DNA of 64,000 bases from Microbacterium sp. KUDC0406 (GCF_021582875.1 NZ_CP091138.1:496001-560000), one strand, 5' to 3'. Positions 29,629 through 40,335 are shown, numbered from the stretch's first letter. The notes: generated by a model not told the origin, from the letters alone. Numbers and translations are program-made.

Positions 29629-29895
29629 ATGAGTACTCCGCTGGACAGCCCCGATCAGGGCGGCGTGGCAACGCTTGATCGCGAACTCGAGGAACTCCTC
29701 AAGGAAGAGCACTTCGAGCCGGGCGACCATGAGCGCTTCTCGCACTACGTGAAGAAGGAGAAGATCCTCGAGTCCGCGATCACCGGCAAGCCGGTGCGAG
29801 CTCTGTGCGGCAAGAAGTGGACCCCGGGTCGCGACCCGGAGAAGTTCCCGATCTGCCCCACCTGCAAGGAGATCTACGAGTCGATGGTCGGCTGA
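29629..29895 (+). CDS. DUF3039 domain protein
   Basis: 88 residues, typical size for this actinobacterial family. The conserved segment FSHYVKKEKILESAITGKPVRALCGKKW is followed by GRDPEKFPICPTCKEIYE. A histidine plus CGK, and a CPTC pair, could hold a zinc ion. Function is unknown. The start ATG is preceded by GACTCACGGTC with weak ribosome pairing. It ends just before two copies of the dispersed CTTCGACAGGCTCAGGGACC repeat. Confidence 0.88.
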   Translation: MSTPLDSPDQGGVATLDRELEELLKEEHFEPGDHERFSHYVKKEKILESAITGKPVRALCGKKWTPGRDPEKFPICPTCKEIYESMVG

Positions 29896-29900
29896 ACCGG

Positions 29901-29944
29901 CCCTTCGACAGGCTCAGGGACCCGATAGGCAGGCTCAGGGACCC
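29901..29944. repeat. Two copies of the dispersed STGSG repeat after the DUF3039 gene
   Basis: CCCTTCGACAGGCTCAGGG at 29901-29919 is the reverse complement form of the repeat. A partial copy, GGCAGGCTCAGGGACCC, follows at 29928-29944. They lie between the DUF3039 gene and the end of pncB (convergent). Confidence 0.8.
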
Positions 29945-29949
29945 GGGAT

Positions 29950-31275
29950 TCAGACCGCGTCGACCCAGAGCGTCGGGATCGCAGGGTCGGACTTGCTGAG
30001 TGCCAGCGCGCGGATCGGCAGTTCCTCGCGCACTCGCAGATGATGTGCACGAGCGGATGCGGTGCCCTGCGTACCCTCGAACGAGGTGTCGATGTCGCCG
30101 CGCTCGACGAGCACGACCTGCAGCGGCCTGGCATCCGGGTGCTCCGCCGGCACGTCGACTTCGTCGAAGCCCGCGGAGACGGCGATCGTCTCCGCCGTCG
30201 CCGTGCCGTCGGCGAGCGCGCGGAAGGCGGCCTTCCTGCCGCCCTTCGACGCCTTGTCCGCCGAGGCCTTCGCCACCGGCACCCAGGATCCCGCCGCATC
30301 CTGCCTGGCGACGAGCTTGTACACCATGCTCGCGGTGGGGTAGCCCGAGCCGGTCACGACAGAGGTGCCCACGCCGTAGGCGTCGACGGGAGACGCGGCC
30401 AGCGCGGCGATCGCGTACTCGTCCAGGTCGCTGGTGACCGTGATCCGGGTGCCGGTGGCGCCCAGCTCGTCGAGCTGCGCGCGCACCTCAGCGGCCACGA
30501 TGGGCAGGTCGCCGGAGTCGATGCGCACACCGCCCAGGGAGGTGCCCGCGACGCGGATCGCGAGATCGACACCGGCGCGGATGTCGTACGTGTCCACGAG
30601 CAGCGTGGTGTCGGTGCCGAGCGCGTCGATCTGCGACCGGAAGGCCGACTCCTCGTCGTCGTGCAGCAGCGTCCAGGAGTGCGCGGCGGTTCCCATGGTC
30701 GGGATGCCCCAGCGGCGGCCGGCCTCGAGGTTGCTGGTGGCGCCGAAGCCGGCGATGTACGCGGCCCGGGCGGCCGCGATGGCGGAGTGCTCCGCCGCGC
30801 GGCGCGACCCCATCTCGGCGAGTGGCCGCTCGCCGGCCGCGATGCTCATCCGGGACGCCGCGGTCGCCACCGCCGAGTCGTGGTTGAGCACGCTCAGGGC
30901 CAGGGTCTCGAGCACGACGGCGTCGGCGAAGGTGCCCTCGACGGTGAGGATGGGGGATCCGGGGAAGTACAGCTCGCCTTCGCGGTATCCGCGGATGGTG
31001 CCGCCGAAGCGATAGCCCTCGAGGAAGGCGAGCGTGGCGGCATCCACCACGTCGCCGTCGCGCAGGAATCGCAGTTCTTCCTCGCCGAAGCGGAAATCGC
31101 GCAGCAGGGCCAGCAGTCGTCCGGTTCCGGCGACGACGCCGAACCGCCGCCCGCCGGAGAGGCGTCGCGAGAAGAGCTCGAACACGCAGGGCCGGGAAGC
31201 GGTGCCGTCGCGGAGCGCTGCGGCGAGCATGGTCAGTTCATAGCGATCGGTGTACAGCGCCGTCGACGTCGTCAT
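29950..31275 (-). CDS. pncB: Nicotinate phosphoribosyltransferase
   Basis: 441 residues from the ATG at 31275 (MTTSTALYTDRYELTMLAAAL), the usual N-terminus of the enzyme; an upstream in-frame ATG gives an extension without family likeness. The autophosphorylated histidine lies in MGTAAHSWTLLH, and VRIDSGDLP and GYGVGTSVVTG-like segments (YGVGTSVVTGSGYP) form the phosphoribosyl site. It converts nicotinate, PRPP and ATP to nicotinate mononucleotide for NAD salvage. It shares a 139-base divergent gap with the glycosidase gene. Confidence 0.93.
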   Translation of the reverse strand: MTTSTALYTDRYELTMLAAALRDGTASRPCVFELFSRRLSGGRRFGVVAGTGRLLALLRDFRFGEEELRFLRDGDVVDAATLAFLEGYRFGGTIRGYREGELYFPGSPILTVEGTFADAVVLETLALSVLNHDSAVATAASRMSIAAGERPLAEMGSRRAAEHSAIAAARAAYIAGFGATSNLEAGRRWGIPTMGTAAHSWTLLHDDEESAFRSQIDALGTDTTLLVDTYDIRAGVDLAIRVAGTSLGGVRIDSGDLPIVAAEVRAQLDELGATGTRITVTSDLDEYAIAALAASPVDAYGVGTSVVTGSGYPTASMVYKLVARQDAAGSWVPVAKASADKASKGGRKAAFRALADGTATAETIAVSAGFDEVDVPAEHPDARPLQVVLVERGDIDTSFEGTQGTASARAHHLRVREELPIRALALSKSDPAIPTLWVDAV

Positions 31276-31414
31276 GAGGTCGAGCTTACTGACGGCGCCC
31301 GGCGTCGTTCGTGGAACAGTCGCGTTCGGCCGCATCCCGCGCCAGTACACTGAATCGGCCGGATCGAACACGCCGCAGCCCTGGCGACCACCCGGATCCG
31401 GCGGAGGAGTGCGC

Positions 31415-32881
31415 GTGGACGACCTGACCAGGCTCGCGAACGGCGTCGTGTGGCCCGGTTTCCTGGGCGACGATGTGCCGCGATGGCTCGAATCCGAGCT
31501 GCGGGGCGGCCTCGCCGGCGTCGTCTACTTCGCGCAGAACCTGCAGGGCGACACCGCCGCGCTGAGCGCGCGCATCCACGAGATCGCCCCGCACGCCCTG
31601 ATCGGCATCGACGAGGAGGGCGGCAGCGTCACACGCCTCGAGACCTCGACGGGGTCGACCGTGCCCTCGGCAGCGCAGCTCGGCATGCTCGACGACCTGG
31701 ATGCCACATACGACACCGCGGCGGAGATCGCTCGGCGATGCGCGGCGGTCGGCGTGGACGTCGTGCTCGCCCCCGTCGCCGACGTGAACACCGATCCGCG
31801 CAACCCGGTGATCGGAACGCGCGCTTTCGGCAGCGACACCGCGCTGGTCTCGCGTCATGTGGCCGCGGCCGTGCAGGGCATCCAGGACACCGGCATCGCC
31901 GCCTGCGCGAAGCACTTCCCGGGGCATGGCGACACGCACACCGATTCCCATCACGATCTTCCCCGCGTGGACGCGACGGCGGCGGAGATGGCGGAGATCC
32001 ACCTGCCGCCGTTCACCGCGGCGGTGCGTGCCGGGGTGCGCGCGATCATGACGGCGCACATCAGCGTGCCGGCATGGGGTGAGATTCCGGCGACGCTGAA
32101 CTCCGCCGTGCTCGGGCTGCTCCGCGAGGACGGGTTCGATGGGGTCATCGTCACCGATGCGCTCGACATGGCCGCGATCCGCGAGACCGTGGGGATCGGC
32201 GGCGGCGCCGTCCGGGCACTCGCCGCAGGAGCCGACCTGCTCTGCGTCGGCAATCCCACGAACCCGGGGCCCGCGATGATGCCGGACCAGGACGAGCGCG
32301 ACTTCCGCGCGGCCCGCGACGCCATCGTCGCCGCGCTGCGCTCGGGGGAGCTCAGCCGCGAGCGGGTCGAAGAGGCCGCCCGAAGGGTCGCGGCGATGGC
32401 CGCGCAGACCGCCGACGCGCGGGGGACGGGGCAGGAGGGCGCGCTGGACGCCGAGGGCGTCGTGCGTCGAGCGATGGTCGTCCGCGGCGAGGTCGTCGCC
32501 TACCCGGACGGACCTGCCACCGTCGTCGACATCCGCCGTCCCTCGTCGCTGGCCGTGGACAGCGCGGCGGGGCATGTCGCCACTGCCCTCGCCGCCGGCG
32601 GGCCCGTGATCCGGCGCGACGCCGAGACCGCCGACGGCGAGGCCGTGGCGGAGATCGTGGCAGGTGCACGCACGAGGCGCAGCATCCTGCTGGTCGACCG
32701 CCTCGACGAGACCTCCGCGCAGCGCGCCGTGGCCACCGCCGTCTCCGGCGGGGCGCCGGACACCGCGATCGTCAACGTCGGCGTGCCGAGCGCCGGGGTG
32801 CCGGGAGCGACGGTGCTCGAGGTCGCCGCCGCGAGTCTCGTCGCCGCGCAGGTCGCCCGGCGCATCCTCATCGGGAACTGA
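31415..32881 (+). CDS. Glycoside hydrolase family 3 (NagZ-like beta-N-acetylglucosaminidase)
   Basis: 488 residues from GTG 31415 ([18 protein letters not shown]), chosen because GCGGAGGAG lies 5-14 bases upstream; earlier ATGs lie inside the promoter region of pncB. The GH3 core has [12 protein letters not shown], the motif [18 protein letters not shown] (the His/Asp loop typical of NagZ) and the nucleophile aspartate in VIVTDALDM. It removes GlcNAc from muropeptide or chitobiose-like substrates. The next gene is murQ, so the pair fits cell-wall recycling in the cytosol. No signal peptide is seen. Confidence 0.9.
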   Translation: MDDLTRLANGVVWPGFLGDDVPRWLESELRGGLAGVVYFAQNLQGDTAALSARIHEIAPHALIGIDEEGGSVTRLETSTGSTVPSAAQLGMLDDLDATYDTAAEIARRCAAVGVDVVLAPVADVNTDPRNPVIGTRAFGSDTALVSRHVAAAVQGIQDTGIAACAKHFPGHGDTHTDSHHDLPRVDATAAEMAEIHLPPFTAAVRAGVRAIMTAHISVPAWGEIPATLNSAVLGLLREDGFDGVIVTDALDMAAIRETVGIGGGAVRALAAGADLLCVGNPTNPGPAMMPDQDERDFRAARDAIVAALRSGELSRERVEEAARRVAAMAAQTADARGTGQEGALDAEGVVRRAMVVRGEVVAYPDGPATVVDIRRPSSLAVDSAAGHVATALAAGGPVIRRDAETADGEAVAEIVAGARTRRSILLVDRLDETSAQRAVATAVSGGAPDTAIVNVGVPSAGVPGATVLEVAAASLVAAQVARRILIGN

Positions 32882-32895
32882 AGAAAGGGACGCAC

Positions 32896-33825
32896 ATGAC
32901 GCGCGACGACGATCTCCGCGAGAAGCTGGGGACGCTCTCCACAGAGGCCGTGGACCCGGTCTACGCCGAACTCGACCTCCTCGACACCGAGGGCCAGGTC
33001 GAGCTCATGCTCCGTCAGGGCGTGCAGGCCGCCGAGGCCGTCGCGCGGCAGGGCGACGCCATCGCGCGCGCCGTCGACGGCATCGTCGGGAGGCGTTCGA
33101 CGGGCGGACGGCTGATCTACATCGGCGCAGGCACGGCGGGGCGGATGGGCGTGCTCGACGCGAGCGAGATCCCGCCCACCTACGGGACCGCCCCCGACGA
33201 GGTGATCGGTCTCATCGCCGGCGGCGACGTGGCGGTGCGCGCCGCCGTCGAGAACGCGGAGGACGACGATGTCGCCGGACGAGCTGCGGTCGACGGCATC
33301 GGACTCACCGCCGCCGACGCCATCGTCGGCGTCTCGGCGTCGGGACGCACGCCCTACGTATCGGGCGCGCTGGCGCGTGCGCAGGAGATCGGCGCGTTCA
33401 CGATCAGCCTGGCGGGCAACGCCGGAGCGGTGATCTCGCGCGGAGTGGATGTCGCGATCGAGGTCGACGCCGGTCCCGAGATCGTCGCCGGCTCCACCCG
33501 GCTCAAGGCCGGAACCGTGCAGAAGCTCGTGCTGAACGCGCTGTCCACGCTGGTCATGGTGCAGGAGGGCAAGGTCCTCGGCAACCTCATGGTCGATGTG
33601 CAGGCCACGAACGAGAAGCTCCGTGTGCGTGCGCAGCGCATCGTCATGAACGCGACCGGATGCGATCTCGGCACCGCGGCCTCGGCGCTCGAGGCGGCCG
33701 GCGGGTCGGCGAAGGTCGCGATCGCGATCGCTGCGAGCGGCGCGGATGCCCCGGCGGCGCGCGCCGCCCTGGAAGAGGCCGGTGGCCGGCTCCGTCCTGC
33801 GTTGGAGTCGCTCGCCGCGGGCTAG
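32896..33825 (+). CDS. murQ: N-acetylmuramic acid 6-phosphate etherase
   Basis: 309 residues. The SIS-type sugar phosphate site shows [21 protein letters not shown] and [11 protein letters not shown], and the conserved [19 protein letters not shown] lies in the C-terminal half; these are the MurQ marks. It splits the D-lactyl ether of MurNAc-6-phosphate to GlcNAc-6-phosphate. An AAGAAAGGG sequence precedes the ATG, 14 bases after the glycosidase stop. With NagZ-like and MurI neighbours it belongs to a wall recycling/building cluster. Confidence 0.94.
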   Translation: MTRDDDLREKLGTLSTEAVDPVYAELDLLDTEGQVELMLRQGVQAAEAVARQGDAIARAVDGIVGRRSTGGRLIYIGAGTAGRMGVLDASEIPPTYGTAPDEVIGLIAGGDVAVRAAVENAEDDDVAGRAAVDGIGLTAADAIVGVSASGRTPYVSGALARAQEIGAFTISLAGNAGAVISRGVDVAIEVDAGPEIVAGSTRLKAGTVQKLVLNALSTLVMVQEGKVLGNLMVDVQATNEKLRVRAQRIVMNATGCDLGTAASALEAAGGSAKVAIAIAASGADAPAARAALEEAGGRLRPALESLAAG

Positions 33826-33836
33826 GCTGGATCATC

Positions 33837-34679
33837 ATGAACGACGCTCCGATCGGCATCTTCGATTCCGGGGTCGGCGGACTCACCGTCGCGCGGGCGA
33901 TCCGGGCCCAGCTGCCGCAGGAGTCGATGGTCTACATCGGCGACACCGCGCACTCGCCGTACGGACCGAAGCCGATCGCAGACGTCCGCCGATACGGCCT
34001 CGAAGTGCTCGACACCCTCGTCGAGCAGGGCGTCAAGATGCTCGTGATCGCCTGCAACACGGCATCCTCGGCCATGCTCCGCGACGCGAGGGAGCGCTAC
34101 GACGTCCCCGTCGTCGAGGTGATCGGCCCCGCGGTGCGCCGCGCCGTCTCGACCACGCGCAACGGCCGGATCGGCGTGATCGGCACCGTCGGCACGATCG
34201 GCTCGCGCGCCTATCAGGACATGCTCGAGGTGAACGAGCGGCTCGAGGTGTTCGCCGCCGCGTGCCCGCGGTTCGTCGAGTTCGTCGAGGCCGGGATCAC
34301 CGGCACACCGGAGGTGCTCGCCACCGCCGAGGAGTACCTCGCGCCGCTGCGCGAGGCCGGCGTCGACACGCTCGTGCTCGGATGCACGCACTACCCGTTC
34401 CTGCGCGGCGCGATCAGCTACGTGATGGGCGACGGCGTCAGCCTCGTCTCCAGCGATGACGAGACCGCCGCCGACGTCTACCGGCAGCTGGTCGCCGGCG
34501 ACCTGCTCGCCTCATCCGACGCCCAGCCCACCCACGTCTACGAGGCCACCGGCGACTCCGCCGACGACTTCACCGCGCTGGCGAACCGCCTGATGGGGCG
34601 TGAGGTGCGCGACGTGCAGCTCGTGCAGACCGGCGTCATCACGCTCCCTCATCTGTCCCTGGAAGGAAACAATGTCTGA
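33837..34679 (+). CDS. murI: Glutamate racemase
   Basis: 280 residues. Both catalytic cysteines are visible in [12 protein letters not shown] and [11 protein letters not shown], and the N-terminus [17 protein letters not shown] is typical. It makes D-glutamate for peptidoglycan. The ATG at 33837 lies 11 bases after the murQ stop. A larger open frame upstream is Arg-rich read-through and not real. The stop overlaps the start of rph by eight bases, so the cluster continues. Confidence 0.95.
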   Translation: MNDAPIGIFDSGVGGLTVARAIRAQLPQESMVYIGDTAHSPYGPKPIADVRRYGLEVLDTLVEQGVKMLVIACNTASSAMLRDARERYDVPVVEVIGPAVRRAVSTTRNGRIGVIGTVGTIGSRAYQDMLEVNERLEVFAAACPRFVEFVEAGITGTPEVLATAEEYLAPLREAGVDTLVLGCTHYPFLRGAISYVMGDGVSLVSSDDETAADVYRQLVAGDLLASSDAQPTHVYEATGDSADDFTALANRLMGREVRDVQLVQTGVITLPHLSLEGNNV

Positions 34680-35415
34680 CATCACCCGCGCCGACGGCCG
34701 CACTCCCGATCAGCTCCGCGAGATCACGATCGAACGAGGGTGGAGCGCGAACGCCGAGGGCTCGGCACTGATCAGCTTCGGCGGCACGAAGGTGCTGTGC
34801 ACGGCGTCCTTCACCAACGGCGTGCCGCGCTGGCTCACCGGGAAGGGCAAGGGCTGGGTCACCGCCGAGTACGCGATGCTGCCGCGCGCGACGAACAGCC
34901 GGAACGATCGCGAGAGCGTCAAGGGTCGCATCGGCGGACGCACGCACGAGATCTCCCGGCTGATCGGGCGTGCGCTGCGCGCCGTCGTCGACACCAAGGC
35001 TCTCGGCGAGAACACCATCGTCATCGACTGCGATGTGCTGCAGGCCGACGGCGGCACGCGCACCGCGGCGATCACGGGGGCGTACGTCGCGCTCGCCGAC
35101 GCTATCGAGTGGGGCGCGAGAAGAAGTTCATCGGCAGGAACTCCACGCCGCTGCTGGACTCGGTCGCCGCCGGTGTCGGTCGGCATCATCGACGGAGCGC
35201 CCATGCTCGACCTGGCGTACGTCGAGGACGTGCGCGCCGAGACCGACATGAACGTCGTCGTCACCGGTCGCGGCCTGTTCGTCGAGGTGCAGGGCACCGC
35301 CGAGGGCGCGCCGTTCGACAAGCGCGAGCTCGACGCGCTGCTCGACCTGGGCGTCGCCGGGTGCGGCGAACTGAAGGAGCTGCAGCTGAAGGCGCTGGCG
35401 GAGGAGCGGGCGTGA
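34672..35415 (+). CDS. rph: Ribonuclease PH (two compensating frameshifts)
   Basis: 247 residues. The N-terminal half is normal ([42 protein letters not shown]) and the C-terminal end too ([30 protein letters not shown]). Between them about 20 residues are wrong as written; the alternative frame gives [19 protein letters not shown]. The first shift lies at GGGG 35111-35114 (one base missing), the second near 35167-35173 in a GCCGCCGG word (one extra). As they cancel, the gene stays open. The enzyme trims tRNA 3' ends by phosphorolysis. It is placed between murI and rdgB, a common actinobacterial order. Confidence 0.9.
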   Translation: MSDITRADGRTPDQLREITIERGWSANAEGSALISFGGTKVLCTASFTNGVPRWLTGKGKGWVTAEYAMLPRATNSRNDRESVKGRIGGRTHEISRLIGRALRAVVDTKALGENTIVIDCDVLQADGGTRTAAITGAYVALADAIEWGARRSSSAGTPRRCWTRSPPVSVGIIDGAPMLDLAYVEDVRAETDMNVVVTGRGLFVEVQGTAEGAPFDKRELDALLDLGVAGCGELKELQLKALAEERA

Positions 35416-36001
35416 GGATCGTCCTCGCGACGCACAACGCGCACAAGGTCGCGGAGTTCGGCGGCATCGTCGCGGCGACCCGCCCCGACCTCGAGGTCGT
35501 CGGGTACGAAGGACCGGAGCCGGTCGAGGACGGCGTCACCTTCGAGGAGAACGCGCTGATCAAGGCCCGTGCCGCCGCACGGCACACGGGGACCCCCGCG
35601 CTCGCCGACGACTCCGGCATCGCCGTGGACGTGCTGGGCGGATCGCCTGGCGTCTTCTCCGCATACTGGGCGGGGCAGAAGAAGGACGACGTCGCGAACC
35701 GGGAGCTGCTGCTGGATCAGCTGCGCGACATCGCGGATCCTCACCGCGCCGCCCGCTTCGTCAGCGTGATCGCCCTGGCGCACCCGGACGGACGCGAGTG
35801 GACGGTGCGGGGGGAGTGGCCCGGGCGTCTCGCGCATCAGGCGGCGGGTGCCGGCGGGTTCGGCTACGATCCGGTGTTCGTGCCGGACGGGCAGACGGCG
35901 CCCGAACGGACGGTGGGGAGTTCACCGCGCAGGAGAAGCAGTCGGAGTCGCACCGCGCCCGTGCCTTCGCCGAGCTCGTCCCGCTGCTCGCCGCCCTCTG
36001 A
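35412..36001 (+). CDS. rdgB: XTP/dITP diphosphatase, RdgB/HAM1 (frameshift near the end)
   Basis: GTG start overlapping the rph stop. Motifs: [13 protein letters not shown] at the N-terminus, [22 protein letters not shown] and [13 protein letters not shown]. As written the frame leaves the family after PERTVG and runs on into a Ser/Arg-rich tail past the next intergenic region. The shifted frame gives [27 protein letters not shown] and stops at 36001, as expected for a protein of about 196 residues. The shift is at GGGG 35915-35918 (one G missing). It removes inosine and xanthosine triphosphates from the pool. Confidence 0.9.
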
Positions 36002-36101
36002 TCCGCCGGCGCGGCGGAGTGCGTCGCGAATGATTCTCATCCCCATTCCCGACTGGGCGAAAAGGCGCTTCACCAGGGACTTCCCGTCCTACGCTTGAGG
36101 C

Positions 36102-37016
36102 ATGCACGATCACGCTCCGACCGACCTCCGTTCGTCGAGCAACCGCCGACTGCTGACGATCTCGCTGTGCCTGACGGCCACGGTGATGATCGTTCAGGTG
36201 ATCGGCGCCATCCTCAGCGGCTCGCTCGCCCTGCTGGCCGACGCCGCGCACATGTTCACCGACTCCTCAGCACTGGTGGTCGCGCTGATCGCGAGTGCGG
36301 TCGCCGCCCGGCCCGCCGACGACCGGCGCACGTTCGGCTATCAGCGTGCCGAGGTCTTCGGCGCGCTGATCAACGCGATCATTCTCATCGTGCTGATGGT
36401 GGTGGTCGCGCTGCAGGGCATCTCCCGGTTGATCGAGCCCGGCGAGGTCGAGGTCGCCGGCCCGCTGATGCTGACCGTGGCCGTGATCGGCATGATCGCC
36501 AACGCGATCTCGATGTGGCTGCTCAGCTCGGCCCAGAAGCACAGCATCAACGTGCGCGGCGCCTACCTCGAGGTGATGGGCGACCTGATCGGCTCGGTGA
36601 TGGTGATCATCGCCGCCATCGTCATCGTGACGACCGGCTGGATGCCGGCAGACGCGATCGCGTCGCTGGTGATCGCGGTCATGATCCTGCCGCGCGCGAT
36701 CTCGCTGCTGCGCGAGGTCTTCTCCGTGCTCGCCGAGTCGGCGCCGAAGGGTACCCAGGTCAGCGAGATCCGCGAGCATCTGCGCGGCTACGACGGCGTC
36801 GTCGACGTGCACGACGTGCACGTCTGGCAGCTCACCCGCAGCGCGCCGGTGTTCACCGCGCACGTGCGCGTCGAGCCCGACGTGCTCATGGACGGACGCG
36901 CGGCGACTCTCCTCGACGAGTTCCACACCTGCCTGTCCGATCACTTCGACGTGGAGCACTCCACGTTCCAGCTCGAGCCGGCCGATCGCTCCGAGTGCGA
37001 GGCCGCTCACGACTGA
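36102..37016 (+). CDS. Cation diffusion facilitator (zinc or related metal exporter)
   Basis: 304 residues with six membrane helices and a C-terminal cytoplasmic domain ending in VHDVHVWQL...HVEVEP-like strands. The first metal motif is intact: DAAHMFTDSSALVV (HxxxD), followed by RTFGYQRAEVFGALIN. In helix V the expected HxxxD reads EVMGD (AYLEVMGDLIGSVMV), a His-to-Glu change also known in many actinobacterial CDF proteins. Metal preference may therefore differ from classic zinc exporters. It is exchanged for protons. No regulator is adjacent. Confidence 0.88.
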   Translation: MHDHAPTDLRSSSNRRLLTISLCLTATVMIVQVIGAILSGSLALLADAAHMFTDSSALVVALIASAVAARPADDRRTFGYQRAEVFGALINAIILIVLMVVVALQGISRLIEPGEVEVAGPLMLTVAVIGMIANAISMWLLSSAQKHSINVRGAYLEVMGDLIGSVMVIIAAIVIVTTGWMPADAIASLVIAVMILPRAISLLREVFSVLAESAPKGTQVSEIREHLRGYDGVVDVHDVHVWQLTRSAPVFTAHVRVEPDVLMDGRAATLLDEFHTCLSDHFDVEHSTFQLEPADRSECEAAHD

Positions 37017-37022
37017 CCCCGG

Positions 37023-39433
37023 TCAGTCCTCGATGCGGATCTCGGCGACCGACTTGTCCGGCCGCAGGCCCCGCCAGCGGGCGTGGCGCAGGATGCCGCC
37101 CGGCGTCCAGTTGCCGAACTCCACCTCGCCCACGAGTTCCGGACGGACCCAGAGCGCGTCCGAAGCCTCCGGGGCGGGCACCTCGACCGGCGCAGTGCGT
37201 ACGCGCAGCGGCGTGAGCCTGGCGTGCAGGTCGCGCAGCATCCGGTCGGTGAATCCCGTGCCGACGCGGCCGGCATAGCGCAATCGCTGGGTTCCTGAGC
37301 CTGTCGAAGGGTCCGGCACGGCGAGTAGCAGTGAGCCGAACGTGCCCGCCCGATCTCCGTGGCCCGGCCTCATGCCGATGATCGCCGCCTCCTGGGTGCG
37401 GGTGAGCTTCAGCTTGAGCCAGGCGGACGAGCGCCGTCCCGGGCGGTAGAGCGAATCCGGGTCTTTGGCGACCACCCCCTCCAGCCCGTGCTCCTGGCTG
37501 GTCGCCAGCGCGTCGTCCACGTCGTCGAAGACGGGCGTCACCTGCACCGGGGCGTCGAGGCCCTCGGCGAGCTGCTCGAGCAGCTCGCGGCGCTGCCGCA
37601 GCGGCACGCCGGTGAGGTCGTGACCGTTCAGGCGCAGCAGGTCGAACAGCAGGTAGACCACCGGCGTGCGCACCACCTCGCGCTCGATCTCGCGGGCCTT
37701 CGTGAGATGCATCCGGTCCTGGAGCCGGCTGAAACTCGGATGGCCCGCAGCGTCGAAGGCGACGATCTCACCGTCCACGACTGCGTCCTCGGCCGGCAGA
37801 TGCGGCGCGCCGTCCGCGGTGAGCTCGGGGTAGCGGGCAGTGATGTCGGTGCCGCTGCGGGCGTGCAGCCGCATGCGTTCCCCTGACCAGGTGCCCAGCG
37901 CACGGATGCCGTCCCACTTGATCTCGGCCCAGCCGCGTGCGCGCGCCATGCCCGGCGTGCCGTTCTCGGCGAGCATGGGCCGCGGGGCATCCGTCGTGGC
38001 ATCCTCGCTCGGCAGAGGAGCAGGGCGCGCGGGCGGCGGATGCCGGTGCGCTCCGCCCTCCTTCATCCGGTGCAGCAGCCACTGTGACTTCTCGCCCTCC
38101 CCGGAGGTGCGGATCAGCGCGAGCCGCACGGTGCCGAGGCGTCCGCCCGGTCGCCCGGTGAATGTGCCGATGACCTCGTCGTCACGCCACTTCTCCAGGT
38201 CGACCGTGCCGGTGTCCCAGATCGTCATGCCACCGGCGCCGTACTCCCCGTGCGGAATGGTGCCCTCGAACGTGAGGTACTCGAGGGGATGAGGCTCGGT
38301 CATCACCGCCAGGTGGTTGCGTGCGGGCGTCTCCGGAACGCCCTTCGGCACCGCCCAGCTGATCAGCACCCCGTCGCGTTCGATGCGCAGGTCGTGATGC
38401 AGGCTGCTGGCGTGGTGCTCCTGGATCACGAAGCGCGTCAGGGGGATCCGCCGGCGGCGGATCCGGGCATGGGCTCGGGGGTCTTCGCCGCATCGCGCTT
38501 GGCGAGGTAGGGCGCGAGCGCAGTGGGGATCGGCGCGAGGGCGGCGAACGGATCGATCCCGGCCTCCACCCTGGCGAGCACCTCGTCGAACTCGAGCTGG
38601 GCGAGGTCTGGGTCGTCCAGCTCCTCCCAGGAACGCGGCGCCGCCACCCATGGCCGTGCCCGGCCGCGCAGCGAGTACGGCGCGATCGTCGTCTTGGACG
38701 CGTTGTTCTGGCTCCAGTCGATGAAGACCTTTCCGGGGCGCAGCGCCTTCGACATCACGCTGGTCGCGAGATCGGGATGTTCGGCCTCGATCGTGCGCGC
38801 CAGCTCCTTCGCGACCGCGGAGATCTGATCGCTGGTCTGCGCGCCGGTGCCGTCGTCGTCGACGGGCAGCGCGGCGTAGAGGTGGATGCCCTTGCTGCCG
38901 CTGGTCACCGGCACCGGGTCCAGGCCCATGCCGGTGAGGATGCCGCGTGCGCTGCGTGCGATCTCGGCGCACTCCGCGAGGCCCGCTCCCGGGCCGGGAT
39001 CGAGATCGAGCACGAGCCGGTCGGGGCGCCCGCGTCCGCCGGAGGAGGTGAACCGCCACTGCGGCACGTGCAGCTCGAGGGCCGCGACCTGCGCCAGCCA
39101 GACCAGCGTCGGCACGTCCTCGGCCAGCGGATACTCCTTGGTGCCCTCGGAGTGCTCGATCGGCATCCGCCGGATCCATTCCGGTGCGCCCTGTTCCAGC
39201 TGCTTCGTGAAGAAGGACGACTCCGGGGCATCCGCCGTTCCCACGCCCTCTACCCAGCGCTTGCGGGTGACCGGCCGTCCGCGCAGATGCGGCAGCATCA
39301 CGGGGGCGACCCGGGTGACGTAGTCGATGATCTCGCCCTTGGTGGTGCCGGTGGACGGATAGACGATCTTGTCGAGGTTGGTGATGCGCAGACGGCGGCC
39401 GTCGATCTGCACGACCTGCCCGCCCGAAGCCAT
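37023..39433 (-). CDS. ligD: LigD-type ATP-dependent DNA ligase with polymerase and phosphoesterase domains (apparent frameshift)
   Basis: Two frames together make one protein of about 800 residues. From ATG 39433: polymerase/primase domain (VLDLDPGPGAGLAECAEIA, TSGSKGIHLYAALP) to EPMPGSAAGGSP. Then, after a shift at GGGGG 38442-38446 on the plus strand (one base missing): 3'-phosphoesterase (RFVIQEHHASSLHHDLRIERDG, GTIPHGEYGAGGMTIWD) and ligase with the adenylated lysine in EIKWDGIRALG. The order POL-PE-LIG matches LigD. It repairs double-strand breaks with Ku, encoded divergently. Oddity: DPSTGSGTQ in the ligase part is coded by a copy of the dispersed repeat (37290-37312). Confidence 0.88.
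37290..37312. repeat. Dispersed STGSG repeat inside ligD
   Basis: GGTTCCTGAGCCTGTCGAAGG, a close variant of the CCCTGAGCCTGTCGAAGGG family, is inserted in frame in the OB-fold part of the ligase domain and codes DPSTGSGTQ on the minus strand, between LLLAVP and RLRYAGRV. Confidence 0.85.
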
Positions 39434-39516
39434 GGGGAAAGGCTAGGGCACATCGACTGCGGCCGGTATGTCAAGGGGGCTGGCCCGGGCGTGCACCCCT
39501 GGTGTGTACTGGTGCC

Positions 39517-40326
39517 ATGAGGACGATCTGGAAGGGCGCCCTGACCTTCGGGCTGGTGAACGTGCCGGTGAAGGTGTACTCGGCCACGGAGGACCACGAC
39601 GTGTCGCTGCACCAGGTGCACGACGAGGACGGCGGGCGCATCCGGTATCAGCGCGTCTGCGAGGTGTGCGGAAAGGTGATCCCCTACGCGGACATCGACC
39701 GCGCGTACGTCGACGACGACGGGCAGACCGTCGTCCTCACCAAGGACGATCTGGCGGCACTGCCGGCGGAGAAGAGCCGGGAGATCGACGTGCTGGAGTT
39801 CGTGCCCACCGAGCAGGTCGACCTGCTCACGCTCGACAAGGCGTACTACCTGGAGCCGGACTCGAAGTCGCCGAAGGCGTACGTGCTGCTGCGGAGGACG
39901 CTCGAGCAGACCGATCGCACGGCGATCGTGCAGTTCACGCTGCGGCAGAAGACCCGGCTCGCCGCGCTGCGCGTGCGCGGCGACGTGCTGGTGCTGCAGA
40001 CACTGCTGTGGGCCGACGAGGTGCGCGAGGCCGCGTTCGCATCGCTCGACGAGGACGTGAGGATCAGTAAGAAGGAGCTCGAGCTGTCGGCATCGCTGGT
40101 GGACAGCTATTCCAGCGACTTCGATCCGGAGGAGTACGTCGACGAGTACCAGCGGGAGCTGCGCACGCTCATCGACGCGAAGATCGAGGCCGGCGAGGGG
40201 TTCGACGTCGCGGAGACGTTCGCCGAGGAGGGGGCGGCCGAGGGCGGCGAGGTCATCGACCTCATGGCGGCGCTGCGCGCGAGCGTCGAGCGCTCGAAGG
40301 CCGAGCGCAAGAAGGATGCCGGGTAG
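39517..40326 (+). CDS. ku: DNA end-binding protein Ku
   Basis: 269 residues starting MRTIWKGALTFGLVNVPVKVYSATEDHDV, the standard bacterial Ku N-terminus. The motif RIRYQRVCEVCGK(V)IPYADI contains the CxxC of Ku, and the beta-barrel core residues AYYLEPDSKSPKAYVLLRRTL follow. The C-terminus is acidic then Lys/Arg-rich (RASVERSKAERKKDAG), a typical LigD-recruiting tail. It forms a homodimer at broken ends. It is divergent from ligD with 83 bases between the starts. Confidence 0.95.
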   Translation: MRTIWKGALTFGLVNVPVKVYSATEDHDVSLHQVHDEDGGRIRYQRVCEVCGKVIPYADIDRAYVDDDGQTVVLTKDDLAALPAEKSREIDVLEFVPTEQVDLLTLDKAYYLEPDSKSPKAYVLLRRTLEQTDRTAIVQFTLRQKTRLAALRVRGDVLVLQTLLWADEVREAAFASLDEDVRISKKELELSASLVDSYSSDFDPEEYVDEYQRELRTLIDAKIEAGEGFDVAETFAEEGAAEGGEVIDLMAALRASVERSKAERKKDAG

Positions 40327-40335
40327 CGCTGCTCG

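Noticed and set aside
32664..34679. 671-codon frame covering murQ and murI
   Set aside because: The first 390 codons are Arg-rich shadow of murQ; the real murI begins at 33,837.
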